From Steromphala cineraria (lineage: Eukaryota > Mollusca > Gastropoda > Trochida > Trochidae): DNA of 64,000 bases. A model generated the notes under the pieces. That model saw only the letters and a program-made list of their open reading frames with translations, had not been told where the DNA came from and searched no databases. Made by a program: the position numbers and the translations under genes. How positions within the stretch are numbered: position 1 is the first letter of the stretch; every line of letters begins with the position of its first letter. The DNA lies in NCBI GenBank assembly GCA_916613615.1, contig OU744730.1, positions 25,677,406 to 25,741,405 of the forward strand. Direction: 5' to 3'. Shown piece by piece: positions 36,226-48,501 of this stretch.

Positions 36226-36315
36226 TATTAGGTAAAACTGAACTGTATACACTACATATTTCATTCTTACGTATATGTTAAGGAAATAACGGATTATTGT
36301 TTAACCCAATCTCCA

Positions 36316-36329
36316 CCCCCCCCCCCCCC
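36316..36329 (+). repeat. poly-C run
   Basis: Fourteen consecutive C bases. Confidence 0.95.
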
Positions 36330-36796
36330 TCTCCTGGCTCCAGTCCCCTAAAAAACAACCAAGAAAGAATAAAGTATGTCACAGAATAACGGTAAGAAAT
36401 AAAGAAGGATAGTACCTTGACACCGGTTGTTTCCCCATTCTCATTTGTCGATATCGTTTCCTGGATGACTTCTCAGGGTCCTACAAGATATATGGTCCTT
36501 AAAGATTCTGAAGGCCAACAAGGGCGATTCGGAACAAATCGATTATTATGATGAAAAGTATGTTTATGTGGAGAAGACTGAAGATAATGATTAATGATGA
36601 AGAGTAATGATGTGTGAAAGGAAAAGGGCTACAACTAAGTTTGATTATGGCTGCAAAGATTAAATATCAGTGATTATTAGAATCATGGTTTTAATGACAA
36701 TGGTGATGTTCATAGTGATATAATTACAAGGATGGGTTGATGGAATATGATAACGGTGATGAGGATGCCGTATTCAGAAAGAACTTTGCGATAATG

Positions 36797-37193
<397 letters not shown>

Positions 37194-37199
37194 CTATGT

Positions 37200-38151
37200 A
37201 GATCAACGATTACGACAAGGACAATGGTGATGATAGGCGATGGTTTGTGACTGGGCAAAAAAGAAATTTTCATGTAAGCTTTTCAAAGTTTTGTTATACT
37301 TATAAACATACAATCAAGTGTTTCAAGAAGTTAACATCAGTCCATCAGTGACGTTAAGTAACTTCGTAAAGATTCTTTAAGCCCGAAACTTTATTCACCT
37401 GGAGAAATCTGATTATACTAAGCAAACAGTATTTGTACAAGGACACCTACACTTACATATTAACCATTTTATCATTTGGTACAACAAAGTCATTCGAAAG
37501 TGTTCAAAAGTTTGTTGATAACTTTTGAATGTATCATAATGTCACGAATCATTTTGGTTTTTTTGGTATTCGTGTTCTTCTGCATATTTACAATATATAA
37601 ACTCTTTAAGATATATAAATGTTACAAACAATAATGATAATAATTGATCCCCTCAAAGATAATAACAATGAAATCTAAATTGACGTTGTTAAATTGCGTG
37701 GATGACCAGAATTTTTCTTTTAAAATAATTGCTAATTATTTAACTATATAAATAAATGTGCAAACAAAAATTCTAAGTGAATGCGTTTATACTGATTCAC
37801 AGTTATTCACAGTCATCAGTTGTATTTCTACATAAGTAAATATCCCCCTTAACAAAATGCTGACTTTGCCATTATGAATATGACAAAATTCAAAATCAAC
37901 ATTGAAATTATAAAACAGTTTATGATATGATCAGCGATGAAATACTGGGTTTGATCAGTGAAATAAACTGTCTATCAGGCAACAGTGACGATATATTATA
38001 TTTTCACATTGACCAGTGACCTGCGATATATTATATCGTCACTAGTCGGGTGTCGGAACTACTTTCATCCATGTAAACAAAAGGGGGTAACTTTCAAGAT
38101 TTAAAGTCATCTTAATAACCTCTTTAATTAAAAATCATATAATAAATAGAA
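37200..38151. other. AT-rich sequence without a supported gene
   Basis: A small inverted pair CAGTGACGATATATTATAT / GCGATATATTATATCGTCAC lies at about 37983-38043. Nothing else recognised. Confidence 0.5.
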
Positions 38152-38153
38152 TA

Positions 38154-38275
38154 CTTAATGTAGTTTTTCAAATACCAAGTTTATTTCATCTCGTGGCATG
38201 GGTAAAAATATCTTGAAATATCAACTTTACCCATGAAACTCGATTAATACCTGGTATTTGGAAAACTATATTAAG
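38154..38275. mobile_element. 122-bp foldback MITE, TA-flanked
   Basis: Nearly the whole element is an inverted repeat: CTTAATGTAGTTTTTCAAAT at the left against CTTAATATAGTTTTCCAAAT (inverted) at the right, continuing through ACCCATG/CATGGGT to a short centre. TA lies on both outer sides (38152-38153 and 38276-38277). Non-coding. Confidence 0.75.
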
Positions 38276-38279
38276 TATC

Positions 38280-39235
38280 CTCTATATAACCATGATGTTA
38301 CCCTTTGTTGCTGAGTACCTACCATGTCAAACCTAAACCGACTATCATAAAAAAAGTCATAGCTTGTGCAAAGTGCATGTTGAACACTCCATCTGATTAA
38401 GGGATTGTAGGAAGTTTTCACATAACCATAAAGAGATGTCACACAATGTAAAACAAATGTTATCAACTGCAAAATAATCCACTGCAATCTATCACATAAA
38501 GCTTAAACGAGTTTATATAGAGTTGTTAAATACAATATACTTTATATATATTCATATAAATCAAAAACAGCAGTAAAGATACCAAATGTAATACCATGTA
38601 AAAGAAGACATTATGACAATATATTAAGTTGGCCCTTTAATGCCTATTCAACATGAGTGCAAGTATAAAAGCTATTTCAAATTCTGGTCAGTTTTTCATA
38701 ACCTATTTTGATATAATTGTACACATTCGTTTATTCAATGTACTTATCTGTTAAACACTTTTGCCTTTAACCAAACATTGTGTTTATGCAAAGTAATTAG
38801 TTATGGACGGAACTGATATTGTGATATGTATAAATGTGAAAATTGAAAAAAGGGTGAATAGCTGCGTTTTTGCTCTTGTGTTGTATGATCACTCATTTGT
38901 ATGAAGAGGGTGTGTAGAAGTATATCATGTAAAAATGTCAACCTAATAGTATGATATGGTGGTGTGACATTAGTGGTACTTGGTATTAAACATGTCCCTT
39001 CGTTCAAAGCAACACCCTTGTATTTTCATAAGGGTTATTGGTCATGTAAAGAAACGATAATTCAATTCAAACACTATCGTTTTTGCTTGTGAGCACCATT
39101 AGTTATATCTCATATAGGATCTTCGTTTCGATTTTGTGCTTTATGAGGAAGAGTTTCTGAACTACACACTTTAATTAAGTTACTTTTGGTCTTCTAGATG
39201 TCCCATGGAAACAAAATGGTATACCGGCATCTTAA
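38280..39235. other. AT-rich sequence without a supported gene
   Basis: Nothing recognised. Confidence 0.5.
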
Positions 39236-39505
39236 TCAATAAAACGTGGTTTCTTTGAAATAAAGATGAATTGTTCTTGGACTATTGTGTGCTTCACACC
39301 ATGTATATTACAGCAATAGATATTACATTTTATAACTTATACTCGTTTGTACAATTAGCTCATTGACTCATTGAAACGTGGTTTCTTTGAAATAGAAATG
39401 TATTGCTCATGTACTTTTTTATGCTTTTCCCCATATATATGACAGTAATAGATATACATCTTATCACTTATACTCGGCGTGTACAATTAGCTCAGTGGCT
39501 TCATA
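39236..39505 (+). repeat. Tandem duplication, about 132-bp period
   Basis: AAACGTGGTTTCTTTGAAAT recurs at 39242 and 39374. Each unit ends near TACTCG, TGTACAATTAGCTCA. The second unit's TTAGCTCAGTGGC resembles a pol III box A but no box B follows. Confidence 0.85.
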
Positions 39506-39580
39506 CAATGTGCCTACCGTTGCATCGTCATGGACAGTCCCTTACAGAACAATCATTCACATTTTCAATAATGTTAATAC

Positions 39581-39676
39581 AAATCACAAGCACTTGGAGC
39601 ATTGATACCTCATATTAGTATATATATAACATATATAGTATATGAGCACTGCCAATGCATCAAGTGCTTGTGATTT
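39581..39676. mobile_element. Foldback element, 16-bp perfect terminal inverted repeats
   Basis: AAATCACAAGCACTTG (39581-39596) and its complement (39661-39676) bound a 96-bp hairpin whose arms continue with mismatches (GCATTG, CTCATAT) to an AT-rich centre. No clear target duplication was found, so insertion is inferred. Confidence 0.6.
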
Positions 39677-39719
39677 AAAAATATAACGATGGTATATATT
39701 TGACATTATGATATGGCTG

Positions 39720-40640
39720 ACATATGCACTGTTCTCGCGCGGGGCCACAAGGTCAGAGAATCACTAAATTAGACTCCATATCAGCTAAGGAGTCTGTACG
39801 CAAGGTGTTAGCTCTCTGTGCTTTTTGGTTAAAATGTTGTCTTCCTAAACAACTAACAGTCAAAGGGATATAATTCCTTGGATTACAAACCCTTCTTAAT
39901 ACNNNNNNNNNNNNNNNNNNNNNNNNNNNNNNNNNNNNNNNNNNNNNNNNNNNNNNNNNNNNNNNNNNNNNNNNNNNNNNNNNNNNNNNNNNNNNNNNNN
40001 NNNNNNNNNNNNNNNNNNNNNNNNNNNNNNNNNNNNNNNNNNNNNNNNNNNNNNNNNNNNNNNNNNNNNNNNNNNNNNNNNNNNNNNNNNNNNNNNNNNN
40101 NNAGCACGTGCACCAATGACCTTTTAATACGAAAAGACGGCTAACAATCAGAGAGGCGATCTTGTGGTTTCCGCAGTTAGGAAGTCCTATTGAAAAACAG
40201 GCCTTCAACTCATGAGGGCTTTCAAATGCCAGGACTGCAATATAAGCCGTATGTTCGTCCATCTATCGAACACATACACCCTATGGGTATTCCACAGACA
40301 AGAAGAAACAAATACCAATGTTTGGCACGGAAACTGGAACACTTCTTAACGGAACCGTCTGTTTCTGGCAGCGAAAGCGAACGATAATGAACGCACACTC
40401 CGCACACACTTTGCACCCACTTGCCGTGTTCGGAGTCTTGGGTACATCGTTGTTGCAGAATAGATCGAAGGGGTAATAGGTCCATTGACTCCTAAGGCGC
40501 GATATTTGATGACATCTTTCCCTTCTTCTGCTTTTAATGAAAGATAAAGACACGCACGAAAGGAACTGGTTCGAGAGTACGTGACTTCACGAGATCTCTC
40601 GATGTTTCCTATCTCGTCTCAAACGTGATTTCCGAGTAGT
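39720..40640. promoter_or_regulatory. CpG-normal, less AT-rich patch around the gap; candidate promoter or exon
   Basis: By eye, CpG occurs here at about the level expected from base composition, unlike most of the window. Short ORFs exist on both strands (for example 40190-40387 plus, 40281-40553 minus) with no recognisable domain. The patch is interrupted by 200 unknown bases. It is a candidate unmethylated promoter or first-exon region; direction is unknown. Confidence 0.35.
39903..40102. other. Assembly gap (200 N)
   Basis: Exactly 200 unknown bases, probably a fixed-size scaffold gap, so the true distance is unknown. ORFs spanning it are artefacts. Confidence 0.99.
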
Positions 40641-40707
40641 TGTTGACAGAACGCTAATTTCTTAGATAATCGATATCAAGTTACATTTTCTTCCAGAATG
40701 TAATTAA

Positions 40708-40959
40708 AAACGGATGTTGGTGAAATGTTCAGGAATTGAACCAATGAGAGTGAACTTATTTTCACACAATTTGCCCTTCTTCACACCTCTTGATTGTTTG
40801 TCCATCCGGAGTGGAATCAATGGCCTTCACGATGAGAGGTTGGAACTTCTTGACGAAAGGTTAAGCGCCAATATTCTTATAAGTGATCGTTACTATCCTT
40901 TAACAGACTTTAATATTGTCGATAATGACACGCTCTGCGTCTATTCCCCTCGAATATGA
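40708..40959 (+). CDS. Small unrecognised ORF, possible exon
   Basis: A frame from ATG at 40714 gives 81 residues. The second half (GLHDERLELLDERLSANILI, then SDRYYPLTDFNIVDNDTLCV) is acidic and varied, more protein-like than the AT-rich chance ORFs nearby. A good polypyrimidine-AG (CATTTTCTTCCAG, ending 40696) lies just upstream, but an in-frame stop at 40705-40707 separates it from the ORF. It lies next to the CpG-normal patch. I do not recognise a family and cannot exclude chance. Confidence 0.25.
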   Translation, partial: KRMLVKCSGIEPMRVNLFSHNLPFFTPLDCLSIRSGINGLHDERLELLDERLSANILISDRYYPLTDFNIVDNDTLCVYSPRI

Positions 40960-43900
40960 CACATTCATTAGCAGTGAGAACGTTATTTCATCACGCCATT
41001 CCCCATTCCTTTAAATTGATCTAAAGTAAAAATGTTCGAATCGAATTTCAATGAGTTTGTTTGCTTTAACTTTGTTATTTAAGTGACAAATGAGTGTTCA
41101 AATAATGATAATACTTAGTTCCTGTGTTAAATACAGCGTAAGTGTATTCATTATACATTATTTGATTTGTTATTAAAAAGTGTAATGGTGTTTCAAAATT
41201 TTTAGACTTAAACCAGCTTTAAATCTGTTTCAATTCTATAAAAACTAATACTTGTTTTTACAATTTTGACAGACTATGTGAATTCAAAGAGGTTTATGCC
41301 TCAAAGCCTAGTTCCCTACACTTAAAAGATCGCTTGTGAGTTTTGTTTCTTTTCTGATAAACTTTTCGACATTTTAAGCAAATCAAACAAGCACCATGGT
41401 AAAATGTTTAAATTGAATTAAAAAGAATCTATGCATTATTAATAGATATGTATAAAAAGGAAACCCTCGAGTTCCGTCTCCAAAAATATACTCCCGATAT
41501 AATTCTCTCTACACAGAACAGTTTGAAATATTGCACCGATCGTCAAATGTATCATTGAAGTAGTTTATGGTGTCGGAAAAATGTTTAAGAATTATTTTGT
41601 AGGTACTTGGCTTGTTTTACAGAATGATCACCCTAGGTGTTTCCAAGTGGATTCGTTGCTCAACTAACAATTAGGATAATTATATTTTGAGATCACGTGA
41701 AGGCGGCGGTTCCGCATAAAATAATGCAAGAGATCGATATGATTTATTTTCGGCTCTTCGAAGAACAACATTTCTGAAAGGTAACAAATTCAACTTATAA
41801 ACACGATCACGTGTTCAAGAAACGAAGCATTCGGTTTGATATCAGGGTATTTGAAGGAGCTACGCGGATTAGGATTGAGGATCGGTAGCAAAGAAAGCCA
41901 AGAAATTGTTAGAGCACTGTATGATGTTACTATGCAATATTTCACCCATCGGCTTAAACTCGTACAGTTACACACAAAAAAAATCACGTTTTTATGTAAA
42001 TGATAACAATATGAGATCATATATTGCGCTAGTCTCCACATAGCAATGTGCTCAAAACGCTATGTAATGCAATATGACAATTTAAACATTAAATTAACTT
42101 TATTAATTAATTAAGAAATGATATAAGCATCTAGACTGAAATGAATTTTATTTCAAATAATTACTGTACCTTATATCATATTACTTTGCTTAGGCTTTAT
42201 TTCTGTCAATGTAGGACTTGCAAACCTTTATTATGTATTTAATAATATTTATTACACAGTGATGAAACAGGACTAATCGGCATTTTGTATGTGAACCTGC
42301 ATCAAATGATAAGTGTCATTCTGCACATCAATAACAGGAAGTTTGTAAATAGATATGAGAACTAGTGTCTTCAATTTATACAACAATATTTTTTTGGACG
42401 TGTTGAACCTATTGTTATTGATGTGAATTGGTGAACGAAGTATGTTGTGGGCAAATATGACATTAGAGTAAGTAACCATGATCCCTTTTTGATTTTATAT
42501 GTGGCTAGAGGAATAAAATTATTTTACATATAAATCAAAATAAATCCCGCAAATTGATAACGACTACATAAACATGTTTCATGGCATCGATGGCATCAAG
42601 CTTCAGGGTAATAATAACTCTAGTTTTTCTTTAATGTATTTAAATATCTCAAATAAAACTAGAATATAAGAATATAAGTTCACAGAGTTCTTATATAAAT
42701 ACTACAATAAACAGTAATGTCATAATTTCAAAGTTTATGAATAGAAATATCATCATAAATGTCAATGAATTTTATTCTTTACATTTTCTTACTTGAACAA
42801 CATGTACATCACGTGATGAGTAATCGTGCATTGGGACAAACATATCCGACTTTGAAAGACATGCTGGTTTGGTAAATCCTCTTAAAATCATGAATACAAA
42901 AACTTTAGCCTTTAAAGACACCCAATCACACCGATGTGGTTGCAAAAATATTGCACTGACATTGAATATAGTTACTTACATCCACATTCAGATAATCTGG
43001 CATATACGTTTTTTAACTATTTATGTACCAGTCTGATTAAAATCGGCCTTGTTCTGAGTAATTAATAGTCAAAGTATTAACTCAACAGAGATATGAAATC
43101 CTCTACACTAGGTATGAGCGCATCACGTGCTACTGATACCGAAGGCTTTTGCCGGTGGCTTCTGATTGGCTGGCTGAGTTAACGTCAGAACTTGCGAACT
43201 CCAGGGCTGCGATCGGAACAAGAGGATAGGAAACGTATCGAAATGCCAAGATCGATTCTCGATAGACTTAATATTTCAAGGCTTTTCATATTAATAACTT
43301 CTTTAATTTATAAATTTCATAATTTTGTTAACTCAATTGCAAAGATTATGAACAAATAAAAGATTGAAAAGGCTGTTTTAGGATCCCCCGTGTATTTGAA
43401 CATTCATGTAATTAAAAGTATCATTTGAAATTGTGAGTACTTCTCACAACCGATGTGCCTTTCACAAGGGTTCTTAGTCGCATTTTATTGACAACTGAAT
43501 TTTGTTTTGTACTCTTTTAAAAAAGTTGATATCGTTTCTTTTGCCTCTGAGTGTAATCTGCGAAACAATTGAAAAACATACTATTTTCCTTTGTTAAACA
43601 TCACTTATTTACCTCTTTTTTTTAGGCAGATCCTTGAACAAGCTACAGGTTTATTAATAGTTAACGTATATACGTAAATGCATAAAGACAAACAAGACAT
43701 TGATTTACACAAGGCGTTCCCAGACCGTGGCTTAATCTTTGTTAAGCTCGCTATTTTTCTTTTACTTTGAAACTCTTTATTTTCATAAAGAGTATTAATG
43801 TAATCATTTGTGGTAACTATCATTTCAGGCATAAGCGTCACAAAGTCATAAACTTCTCGTAAATAAACTCTCTTTCCGCTAAAAGTACAAAGGTATTCTT

Positions 43901-44257
43901 GTTGATTGTTTATTCTATTATCCTATGAGACATATATAAATAGAGAATTTACCTGAATGCATTTACAAAACAGGTCACGTAGACAAGGCAACAGGTACAA
44001 TAGGTCAAATATATAGAGGAAAATAATTCGAGTAAAAGTTTGAAAAGGAATGGAACGTGAAGTCATAAATTTATTAAATGCTTCAAAGAAAAGTTCTCTT
44101 TATATATGTCTCAGCCACGTAATGCCCATGCTTGAACGATTCTGCATCGTAACATACTTTATTACGCATATATTCTTTTTCGTAAAATATTTTTAAAATG
44201 TAAAAATTTGGTTACGATGATTTAAAACATTAATTGGTTACGATATATCTTAAACAC
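40960..44257. other. AT-rich sequence without a supported gene
   Basis: Scattered ORFs of 65-85 codons on the minus strand (41790-42041, 42273-42479, 43605-43841) lack recognisable content. A short GC-richer patch at about 43110-43250 is unassigned. Confidence 0.5.
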
Positions 44258-44312
44258 TATATATATATATATATATATATAGCTATGATATATATATATA
44301 TATATATATATA
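44258..44312 (+). repeat. (AT)n dinucleotide array interrupted by AGCTATG
   Basis: Two AT tracts around a short central spacer; self-complementary and able to extrude as a cruciform. Confidence 0.95.
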
Positions 44313-44638
44313 AACGATATTAATATCAAAGACAGTATTTGGTTAAGGTTGCATAAGGTAAATTGATTCATTCGGGTACAATGTACGTTCATGATAAACG
44401 TTTGTGAATTTAATGTTCATGTTTTCGAGTTTTCATACAGGCAAATAACTTTAATTTGACCTGGTTATCATTTGTTGTTTTTATGTTTAATTTGTTGATG
44501 ATAACTGTTATTTAATAATGATGACTATTCTTTCCTCTTTGGTTATAAGATAAGTACTGACATATTATATATATGTGCAAATAACATTTTATTCTTTCTA
44601 CGGTGTTTTCAGCGCGGGTTCCAATATTCCGTCGACTG

Positions 44639-44646
44639 TGACGTCA
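44639..44646. promoter_or_regulatory. Full CRE palindrome (TGACGTCA)
   Basis: An exact CREB/ATF consensus within a locally CpG-bearing stretch (44600-44700) about 1 kb before the CpG-normal patch. Similar full sites occur at 1861, 2411, 13138, 27820 and 35140. Function is inferred from the consensus only. Confidence 0.4.
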
Positions 44647-45289
44647 TAGCACAATTGGTCGTATAGTTAGTGTAACGGGCAGTCGCAAGGTATCATGTCG
44701 TTTTCCTGATAATTCGATGTTGTATAAAGGGAATAATCACATTTTGAAATGGGACGTACAGTATAACTTTCACGGACTTTGTGCAAAGTTGTGTATAACT
44801 CTTGCTCTCGCTCGGACAATAGAAACTAATAGCACTCCTTTCCTAAAGTAATTAGACACACTTCTTTGGGTAAAGTCCTCATACTCATTGGACATTGGTC
44901 TTTCACAGAGAGAAAATACAAACTAATTCAATGTAAAAAAAATTCAAACATAACATCAAAATCACCGTTTTATTCTTTTACAATACGATTTAAATTAGAA
45001 AGGTATGATAAAAGCTGAAAGTAAATATGAAAGAATATAAGGCGATGTAAGAATAACAGTAACAGAAAAATGAGTAAATTGAAAAACATAAAAACAAGAA
45101 TGTAATTATTGAACTCATTCTTGATGTAACAATCCAAATATCATTCAGTGCAACGATGATAAGAGTTGCTTTAATTTTGAATTAACGACAAACATCGAAA
45201 GTTATAGAAAATGACGATAAACAACTCAGAAGTTCATTAATTTCACACAACAAAGTTTGCAGATTCAATCGCTAAAGAGTTCAATCCAA

Positions 45290-45425
45290 TTTTGTTTGAA
45301 AGTCTTCCAATTGGCTAGAAGTATTTCCAATACGAAATCTGATTGGACAAGCAGAACGCAGACACTGAAATCAGCATTTATAACAACTCTCATTGGTTAA
45401 AAGTTCTTAGAAATATGCAAATCCT
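45290..45425. promoter_or_regulatory. Candidate promoter-type motif cluster
   Basis: Within about 120 bp there are CCAAT-type motifs on both strands (CCAATTTTG, CCAATTGG, GATTGGAC, CATTGGTT) and a perfect octamer ATGCAAAT (45415-45422), just before the CpG-normal patch. These are POU and NF-Y consensus sites. Their clustering is suggestive, not proof. Confidence 0.3.
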
Positions 45426-45539
45426 TAACAGGAGGCAGCAAACGTCTTCTGAAAATCACGCCAAGTTTTATTACCAAGAGTACGCAGGAATTACATTGCA
45501 CCAAGTTGAAAGACTACATTAAACTGTATAAACCTGTAT

Positions 45540-46260
45540 TGTACTAAGATAACACCCAGAGCCGTCATACAACAACTGACCGGGGAGACTAACGATCTGC
45601 TCTTTTGTCTCTTGCTGCCATTATTTTATCATCCTTCACACTCAATTAAGTCATGGTACTCTCTCCCGGTATTCAACTGGTCGTCTCGGGCTGCGGAGAA
45701 GTCCGCTCTTAGCCCTATCACTCTCGGACCAAGATGAACCTATATTGTCCGTAATCTGCACCGGTTTGCCATCATCGAAACATTAGATCTGTCCATCGCC
45801 GTCATCAATCAAGACGAAATGTGTGAAATGCACTTGCCGACCTCGTTCGGGGGCTATGCGGCATTGACCAAGCTATGATTCAAACGAAGCGCGGAGTCTA
45901 AAGTACTAAGTGACTTGGAATCACAGTGAGCTGTTCTTGAGCATACCCGATTTTGACATCGCCGCTGTTGGATTTGTATGTTCTGACACCTTCGCTGCTT
46001 GATTGCTCTATCTCGGTGTATAACTCCCCCGATCGCTTTGCCCTCTGTGATTGGGTGCATAAAAACTTTCCGAAATGAATTGTGATTCTTGGGGAAATTC
46101 TCCGATTGCACTTGATTTATGAAGGAAGTGATTGACTGTTTTACACCGCGGCTTGTGACATTCATCAAACAAGAGCGTTTTAACCGGATAGATGAACCGA
46201 TGTTCCAGTACGAACTACTGATAGTAGACAAGTTCAAATTGTATTGTACACTACGACACC
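45540..46260. promoter_or_regulatory. CpG-normal patch; candidate first exon/promoter
   Basis: About 700 bp of clearly higher GC with CpG near expectation by rough count. The longest frame is on the minus strand (45854-46237, 127 residues: many Ser, Arg, Gln; two IQ(Q)RRCQN repeats) and overlaps no obvious homologue. The mixture of short frames on both strands fits a 5' untranslated exon and promoter better than a protein domain. The direction of the putative gene is not determined. Confidence 0.35.
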
Positions 46261-46968
46261 GTTCAAATTAGACATTTCTCTAAGAAACGTTTTGTCATCG
46301 AGTGCTGTGCAGTGTCAGTGGGTTTGATAGGGGTATCGTAAACGCCAAGTTCTTCACTTTTCCGAATTGAAGCTTTTATAACAAATGTGTTTCTACTTAA
46401 AACTCTCTTAATACTTACAAATAACGTTCGTCACAATAAATCAAACTTATCTTAATTAAGTTGCCAAAATTTTGGACAGACGCAAGAATTTTATTTTTAA
46501 ATACTTGATTTTAAAAATATTTAAAGCTAGAATCTAATTTTTATGGAGAATGTTCTATCATTTAATTTCATCCTACAGAAACGTCCTCAATTTCAGTTTT
46601 TCAAACAGAGACTTCATAATAAAGTTTCAAATTTTGACTAATTTATATCAAATCAAGACGTTTTTAGAGATATCGTTTTGAAAAGTCAAACCTATTTAAG
46701 ATTGTTTATTCCACAAAACCTTACTAATGGGAGGCAGTTAACGTGCAGGAAGCATGGCGTAACTTCCTAGATTAACACATAGTTCTCATTTCCCAGAGTT
46801 ATTTCCCCTAAATAATTTTTTGTCAATTTGTTTCGTACACCTGTCTTGGAAAAAAAGTTATATAAGGTTAGGATTTGTGACGTATATGTAACTCGCGAAT
46901 TCAGTTGAAGCAGGTACAGATATCTGCTAGTTTTATGATTAATGAAAAGTATTTTTCATATTGAGACC
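46261..46968. other. AT-rich sequence without a supported gene
   Basis: Nothing recognised. Confidence 0.5.
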
Positions 46969-46972
46969 TTAA

Positions 46973-47321
46973 TCTATTGTTACAGGTACGTTTTAAGCTT
47001 TATAAAGGGGTCTCGCGAAAATTAAAATAAATGTTGCCAATGGCAAAACTCTTATTTTAATCAAACCATACGGTTCTAAATATGTACCATTTTCGGTAAA
47101 TCTAGGTGACTTCATTCTCAAATCTCAAATTTAAAGGTGTTCATATAAAAATGGTCGCCAGAAGTTTCGCTTGATATTTGACAATTTCTTCCATGACTAA
47201 CGATGATATGTTGGGTAATTGTATGTTTGACCTTATGAAGGTTTGACATTCAGTATAAGCTTATATTTGTTGTAGAACATTTAAAGAAATAAACTTTTAG
47301 AAATTCTTGCTACCGCTCTCT
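46973..47321 (+). mobile_element. TTAA-flanked MITE, family 'M', copy 7 (strongly diverged)
   Basis: A 349-bp element between TTAA at 46969-46972 and 47322-47325. The 5' end is badly decayed and the 3' end reads CTTGCTACCGCTCTC. The central block AAAGGTGTTCATATAAAAAT then GGTCGCCA is still clear at about 47133-47160. Length and both TTAA sites are preserved. Confidence 0.7.
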
Positions 47322-47325
47322 TTAA

Positions 47326-47958
47326 AACACTCTTAAACATAGATTTGTACATATCGTAGGCTACCATTTTAACTTCAAGATTTGAAAGTCGATTAGAACG
47401 TTGAGACGATTTCGTAAATTCAATAAATTAATGCACGAAAACTACGAACATGGTTTTGTCAATGTCATAATATGTTTTTAAACAACGAAAATTACACACC
47501 AAATAACCTCTTCAATGCAATCTGCAATCGTCATGACATCTTCTAATTACCGTAATGACATATCACGTTTTGCGTTAATTGCGTTATACATGCGAATATG
47601 TGCTTGTCAATTTCTCAAGCATGATGTCGATATATAAATGTAGGTATTTCATCTATTGTTTCTAAAGAGTTAATGACAGTTGTGAGAGATCAGTGTAAAT
47701 GGGTGTTTGCATGATAAAAGTCGTCCTCTGAACTCACGGACAATTACCTATGTAAATATCGTACTGAAATGTACATCCCAGGGATTAAGTAAAGGTGTCA
47801 ACAGTCCCCCGTATGTAGATAGCGGGATCTGAAATGTACAACGTGTCAATACCATGATATATACAAGCATGAAAGATGACAATTAACGGGATCGTTAGTT
47901 TCTGTGAGAAACTTGACTGTATTGATTTAGTCATGACTTGCACTCGCTAACTTGTCTT
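47326..47958. other. AT-rich sequence without a supported gene
   Basis: Nothing recognised. Confidence 0.5.
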
Positions 47959-48223
47959 GATTTAGCTTGAATCATGTATGTAGAAGTTGGAGCAAATCTG
48001 TTGACGTCTCTGGTTGATTTTGATTAGAAATTTGGAGACAGAAAGGTAGAGATAAATCGTCAATATGTTGATTTAGCTTGAATCATGCATATAGAAGTTG
48101 TTAAATCTGTTAACTTCACTGCTTGGTTTTGATTAGAAACTTTGAGAGAGTGAAAAGTAGAGGTAGATCTTCAATATGTTCATTCAGCTTGAATCATGCA
48201 TGTGCATGTAGAAGTATTAAATC

Positions 48224-48273
<50 letters not shown>

Positions 48274-48288
48274 AGAGAGAGAGAGAGT

Positions 48289-48328
<40 letters not shown>

Positions 48329-48400
48329 GGGAGGGAGGGGGAAAGTAGAAAAGAGAAAGATAATCAAGCTTTTGATTTAGCTTTAATCATGCAAGTGGTA
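47959..48400 (+). repeat. Tandem array, about 111-bp unit, four units
   Basis: GATTTAGCTTGAATCATG-type starts occur at 47959, 48070, 48180 (TCATTCAGCTTGAATCATG) and 48374. Unit steps are 111, 110 and 194; the third unit is longer because of an embedded GA expansion and has lost some unit sequence. Confidence 0.9.
48227..48341 (+). repeat. (GA)n array inside a tandem unit
   Basis: An interrupted GA tract of about 115 bp at the position where unit 2 has TTTGAGAGAGTGAAAAGTAG. It is followed by GAAAGTAGAAAAG, the unit's normal continuation. Confidence 0.95.
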
Positions 48401-48501
48401 GTTTTATCACTCGTATAAACATATCTTTGGTTCAGACTGTTTGATTGGTGTAAACAGCGAAAGTCATTGAGATAGAAAATGATTTTATTTTGCCATTTTT
48501 T

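Noticed and set aside
39480..39545. tRNA-like box A (TTAGCTCAGTGGC)
   Set aside because: No box B or cloverleaf follows, and the motif lies in a tandem duplication whose other copy has TTAGCTCATTGAC.
39753..40262. ORFs spanning unknown residues
   Set aside because: They cross the 200-N gap, so continuity of frame is meaningless.
44258..44312. AT-rich cruciform as a replication origin
   Set aside because: Simple (AT)n is sufficient explanation; no other origin feature seen.
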